In this document: in pieces, positions 61,944 to 64,000 of the stretch
Layout of the letters: every line of letters begins with the position of its first letter
Numbering within the stretch: the stretch's first letter is position 1
DNA from: CAVSPO01 sp963730005
GTDB taxonomy: Bacteria; Actinomycetota; Actinomycetes; Propionibacteriales; Propionibacteriaceae
DNA length: 64,000 bases
Assembly: GCA_963730005.1 (NCBI GenBank)
Contig: CAVSPO010000014.1
Span: forward strand, 194,695 to 258,694
Direction: 5' to 3'
Position numbers and translations under genes: made by a program
The notes under the pieces: model-generated
Seen by the model: the letters and a program-made list of their open reading frames with translations, nothing else
What the model was told of the DNA's origin: nothing
Database searches by the model: none

Positions 61944-62282
61944 CTACAGGTCCAGTAGCAGCGCGAGGATCTCACGCACCTCGCTGAGGACCACCGGCCC
62001 GACGTTTCCTGTGCGCTGATGGATCCGACTCATGGCCACCGAGCGCAGGTGCTGGCACTGCGCCGAGGATCGTGCCGCCAACCGGTTTTCGTCATCGGGG
62101 TCGATGACCACCTCGGTGCTGTTCTGACGAATGGTCCGGGTCAACGGCACGACTTGTATGACGTTCGGCCCGCCTCTCAGGATCCGGCTCGCTGTCACCA
62201 CGATGGCCGGCTGACGGAGTCCGGCCTCGCTTCCTGCGGGTGTTCCGAGGTCGAGTTCGACGATGTCACCCGGCGTCAGCAT
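61944..62282 (-). CDS. MazF/PemK-type toxin
   Basis: 112 residues. PemK-fold markers: GDIVELDLGTPAGSEAGLRQPAIVVTASRI at the start (Arg-Pro-Ala-Ile), VQVVPLTRTI-like strand VIQVVPLTRTIRQN, and RSVAMSRIHQRTGNVGPV near the end. These toxins cut RNA at short sequences. Start overlaps the antitoxin stop by 17 bases, the usual antitoxin-first order. 190 bases to the helicase gene show no other coding. Confidence 0.9.
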   Translation of the reverse strand: MLTPGDIVELDLGTPAGSEAGLRQPAIVVTASRILRGGPNVIQVVPLTRTIRQNSTEVVIDPDDENRLAARSSAQCQHLRSVAMSRIHQRTGNVGPVVLSEVREILALLLDL

Positions 62283-62463
62283 CGAGCCACGCCACTTCGT
62301 CGTCGGTGAGTTCCACCCGGAGATCCTGCGCCATCGTGTCCTGGCGCAGCGCGCGGATCGCCCTGCTCACCGTCTCATCGATCGTTTCGTGGCGTTCAGC
62401 GGCCAACCGGGTCACCCGTGCATGCGTGAGTCTGCTGATTCGGATCGTCGTTGTCTGGCTCAT
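62266..62463 (-). CDS. Ribbon-helix-helix antitoxin
   Basis: 65 residues. MSQTTTIRISRLTHARVTRLAAERHETIDETVSRAI is a ribbon-helix-helix DNA-binding domain; the acidic C-terminus (LRVELTDDEVAWLDADAG) would wrap the toxin. No Shine-Dalgarno is present, and a -10-like TAGCAT sits 6 bases before the ATG on the minus strand, suggesting a leaderless transcript. Confidence 0.88.
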   Translation of the reverse strand: MSQTTTIRISRLTHARVTRLAAERHETIDETVSRAIRALRQDTMAQDLRVELTDDEVAWLDADAG

Positions 62464-62469
62464 GAGGAA

Positions 62470-62498
62470 ATGCTACAAGCGTAGATGAATCAGTCTAC
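62470..62498 (-). promoter_or_regulatory. Antitoxin promoter with CTAC/GTAG half-sites
   Basis: On the plus strand CTAC (62473), GTAGA (62481) and TCTAC (62494) form two nested dyads over the promoter: CTAC-4-GTAG and GTAGA-8-TCTAC. The minus-strand -10 (TAGCAT, 62470-62475) lies inside. Spaced short dyads are what ribbon-helix-helix repressors bind, so this is the likely autoregulatory operator. Confidence 0.55.
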
Positions 62499-62595
62499 AG
62501 CCGTGTCGCCACGAGCCCGACGGTCTTTCCAGCTCAACAAGGAGCCAGCTGCCGATCGTCGACGCAGAACCCCTCGTGGCGGTGGGGGGACAGAA

Positions 62596-62632
62596 ATGGC
62601 TCTGACTGGGTCGATTGCCTAGTCAGAGCCAT
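62596..62632. terminator. Hairpin near the tRNA fragment
   Basis: ATGGCTCTGACT (62596-62607) and AGTCAGAGCCAT (62621-62632), a perfect 12-base stem with a 13-base loop. It lies just past the 3' end of the tRNA fragment, where a tRNA terminator would be. Confidence 0.6.
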
Positions 62633-62642
62633 GTTCGTTTCG

Positions 62643-62667
62643 TGTCCGAGAGAGGACTTGAACCTCT
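62643..62667 (-). other. tRNA 3'-end fragment (putative attachment-site scar)
   Basis: Reading the minus strand: T-arm AGAGG-TTCAAGT-CCTCT, then CTCGGAC as the 3' acceptor strand and A as discriminator. No matching D-arm or anticodon arm lies upstream, so it is a partial copy, not a gene. The T-arm and acceptor resemble a tRNA-Leu type. Integrated elements leave such copies at one end. The wider region 62464-62960 otherwise holds the antitoxin promoter, a hairpin, two GGGGTA repeats near 62737 and no convincing gene. Confidence 0.65.
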
Positions 62668-62960
62668 GGGGAATTACCTTCAATATGGGTGTGACGAGGC
62701 AATTCTCAGAGATTCCAAGTCCAAATCGGACTCTGTGGGGTAATTTGTGGGGTAGTGCTCTTCCCGGGTCGTACACCACTCTGCTGGACTCAACTTCACC
62801 CACATAATGCCGAGAATCGGATGGGCGCAGAAGTGTCCACAGCGGAGGGGGGTACGGTTCTCCGGGCACCGCACTCACTGTGTCGCAGGATGGTCGGAAT
62901 CGAGGGCCGACCTTGTTCCGCATGCCGAGACGTCGCGCCTCGCCCTGAGACAATTGCCGG

Positions 62961-63758
62961 GTGACCCCCGTCACCCTTCTCGCCATCCAGTTTGCTGTTG
63001 TTGCCGCCTTGGTTGTCGCCGTGGCGCTCTGGCTGCGCCTGCGCCAGCGCACTCGATGGGCGACGTGGGGTTGGGGCGCGCTCGCGTTCGCTGGCTCGCA
63101 AGCCGTACGCCTTGCGCTGCTGAGCGTGCTGACGCTGGCCTTGGCTTCGGCTTTCAAGGTCCTCGATGCCAACGTGGGGTGGTGGCTCAACGCGCTGGTC
63201 TTGTGCCTGACCTCAGGATTGTTCGAGGAGGGCGCCCGCTGGCTCGTTCTGTCGAGATGGGCGAAGAAGGATCGCAGCTACTCCGACGGCTTGATGTTCG
63301 GCGCCGGACACGGCGGATTCGAGGCGCTCGTGGTCGTCGGCGTGGGAGCGATGCAAGGCATTGTGCTGCTGACGTCCGGGGACGTGCTGATCGCGCAGGT
63401 TCAAGCCTCTGCCCCGGGCCAGGTGGCCGCTTTGCAGGCGCAGATCGTGGCACTTCAGGGTCTGCAGTGGACGGGCATTGTTCTTGGCATCTGGGAGCGG
63501 ATTCTCGCGATGACTCTGCACGTCTGTTTGGCACTCACCGTGCTTCGGACCGTGCGCGAGGGGCGCTTGGGCTGGCTCTGGCTCGCTATGGTGATTCACG
63601 CGGGGTACAACTTGGTGGCCTTGGTGACGGTCCAGTACGCCGGTGCACTCGCCACGGAAGCTGTGCTCACCGTGCTGACGCTGGGGGCGGTCTGGGCGAT
63701 GTGGCGGGGGTCGAAAGCAAGAATGAGCGGCGGAACGACCCAACGCTCCCTCGTTTGA
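62961..63758 (+). CDS. YhfC-family intramembrane metalloprotease-like protein
   Basis: 265 residues, GTG start. Seven or so membrane helices. SGLFEEGARWLVL (Glu-Glu-x-x-Arg) and LMFGAGHGGFEALVVVGVGA (His, Glu) fit the YhfC/CPBP-like glutamic-histidine metalloprotease signatures. Substrate unknown. It lies just outside the tRNA fragment, so probably belongs to the host backbone. Confidence 0.82.
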   Translation: MTPVTLLAIQFAVVAALVVAVALWLRLRQRTRWATWGWGALAFAGSQAVRLALLSVLTLALASAFKVLDANVGWWLNALVLCLTSGLFEEGARWLVLSRWAKKDRSYSDGLMFGAGHGGFEALVVVGVGAMQGIVLLTSGDVLIAQVQASAPGQVAALQAQIVALQGLQWTGIVLGIWERILAMTLHVCLALTVLRTVREGRLGWLWLAMVIHAGYNLVALVTVQYAGALATEAVLTVLTLGAVWAMWRGSKARMSGGTTQRSLV

Positions 63759-64000
63759 AGCCTTCGCAACCTCAGCCTGCTGGCTCAGACTCTGGGCTCC
63801 TCGCCGTTCGATCTGGTCGTTTACCGTGAGTTGCAGGCGGCCTGGGCTCCAAGTTACCGCCGCCGATGACCCCGTCGAGGTCGACGATCAGAGGACTCTG
63901 GATGCACAGCGGCGCATCAGAACGCGCGCTCGTCTCGATGAGCTGCGTACCCACGCGCGTTTCGAGGACGTGTTGCAGTCGGTCGCCAGGATGGGCGTGA
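63759..64000 (+). other. Unresolved window end
   Basis: No full gene. One frame gives LAQTLGSSPFDLVVYRELQA to a stop at ~63870; another then gives a charged stretch (VDDQRTLDAQRRIRTRARLD, then ELRTHARFEDVLQSVARMGV) running out of the window. They could be two halves of one frameshifted small protein. Nothing firmer can be said. Confidence 0.25.

Noticed and set aside
62643..62740. Complete tRNA gene
   Set aside because: Only the T-arm and 3' acceptor strand match. GTCCGAT near 62710 could pair with the acceptor strand, but no D-arm or anticodon arm lies between.

Overview
This 64 kb window is high-GC chromosomal DNA from an actinobacterium. The evidence is the prokaryotic ubiquitin (Pup) locus arc-dop-pup-pafA, the actinobacterial order rplS / lepB-rnhB-DUF2469-yraN-comM-dprA, a WS/DGAT acyltransferase, frequent GTG starts and many 4-nt stop/start overlaps. 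The gene content would fit a Propionibacteriales-type organism, but that placement is an inference from memory of gene order and nothing was searched.

Layout. 0-9 kb: 3' end of mutM, a GtrA membrane protein, a small membrane protein, then the co-translational targeting and ribosome block ftsY, ffh, rpsP, khpA, rimM, trmD and rplS. An IS110-family element lies between trmD and rplS. 9-16 kb: a tryptophanase/tyrosine phenol-lyase family gene convergent with rplS, then the tightly overlapping lepB-rnhB-DUF2469-yraN-comM-dprA run. 16-28 kb: an aldo/keto reductase, a NifX-like protein, a beta-lactamase-fold lipoprotein, a C-lobe-only pseudokinase, the nickel-pincer cofactor genes larC-larE-larB (no larA here), a HGSNAT-like membrane protein, a secreted SLH-domain glycoside-hydrolase-like protein, a BASS transporter and an ADP-ribosylglycohydrolase. 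28-36.4 kb, minus strand: arc, dop, pup, pafA, then WS/DGAT and an MFS carrier. No 20S proteasome genes lie in the Pup cluster, and arc carries a one-base frameshift inside a 27-bp repeat array. 36.5-51.7 kb: a lipoprotein, a polyferredoxin membrane protein with a duplicated-domain partner, an aldehyde dehydrogenase, DUF427, an acyl-CoA synthetase, a MacAB-type export system (ATPase, adaptor, permease) followed by its likely PadR regulator and a UbiB-family kinase, a metallophosphoesterase, a meta-cleavage-product-type hydrolase and bacterioferritin.

51.8-62.7 kb looks like accessory DNA. It holds an orphan nucleotidyltransferase-like gene, the wreck of a two-component system, a GMP synthetase lacking its glutaminase domain, two DUF1801 genes, a 2002-residue protein with transglutaminase-like, DUF4011, SF1 helicase, Vsr-like nuclease and DUF3320 regions (composition of a single-gene antiphage defence protein), and a MazF-type toxin with its antitoxin. 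It ends at a tRNA 3'-end fragment that looks like an integration scar. No integrase is visible in the window. The last kilobase carries a YhfC-like membrane metalloprotease gene and an unresolved end.

No complete tRNA, rRNA or CRISPR array was found. Domain calls come from reading motifs by eye.
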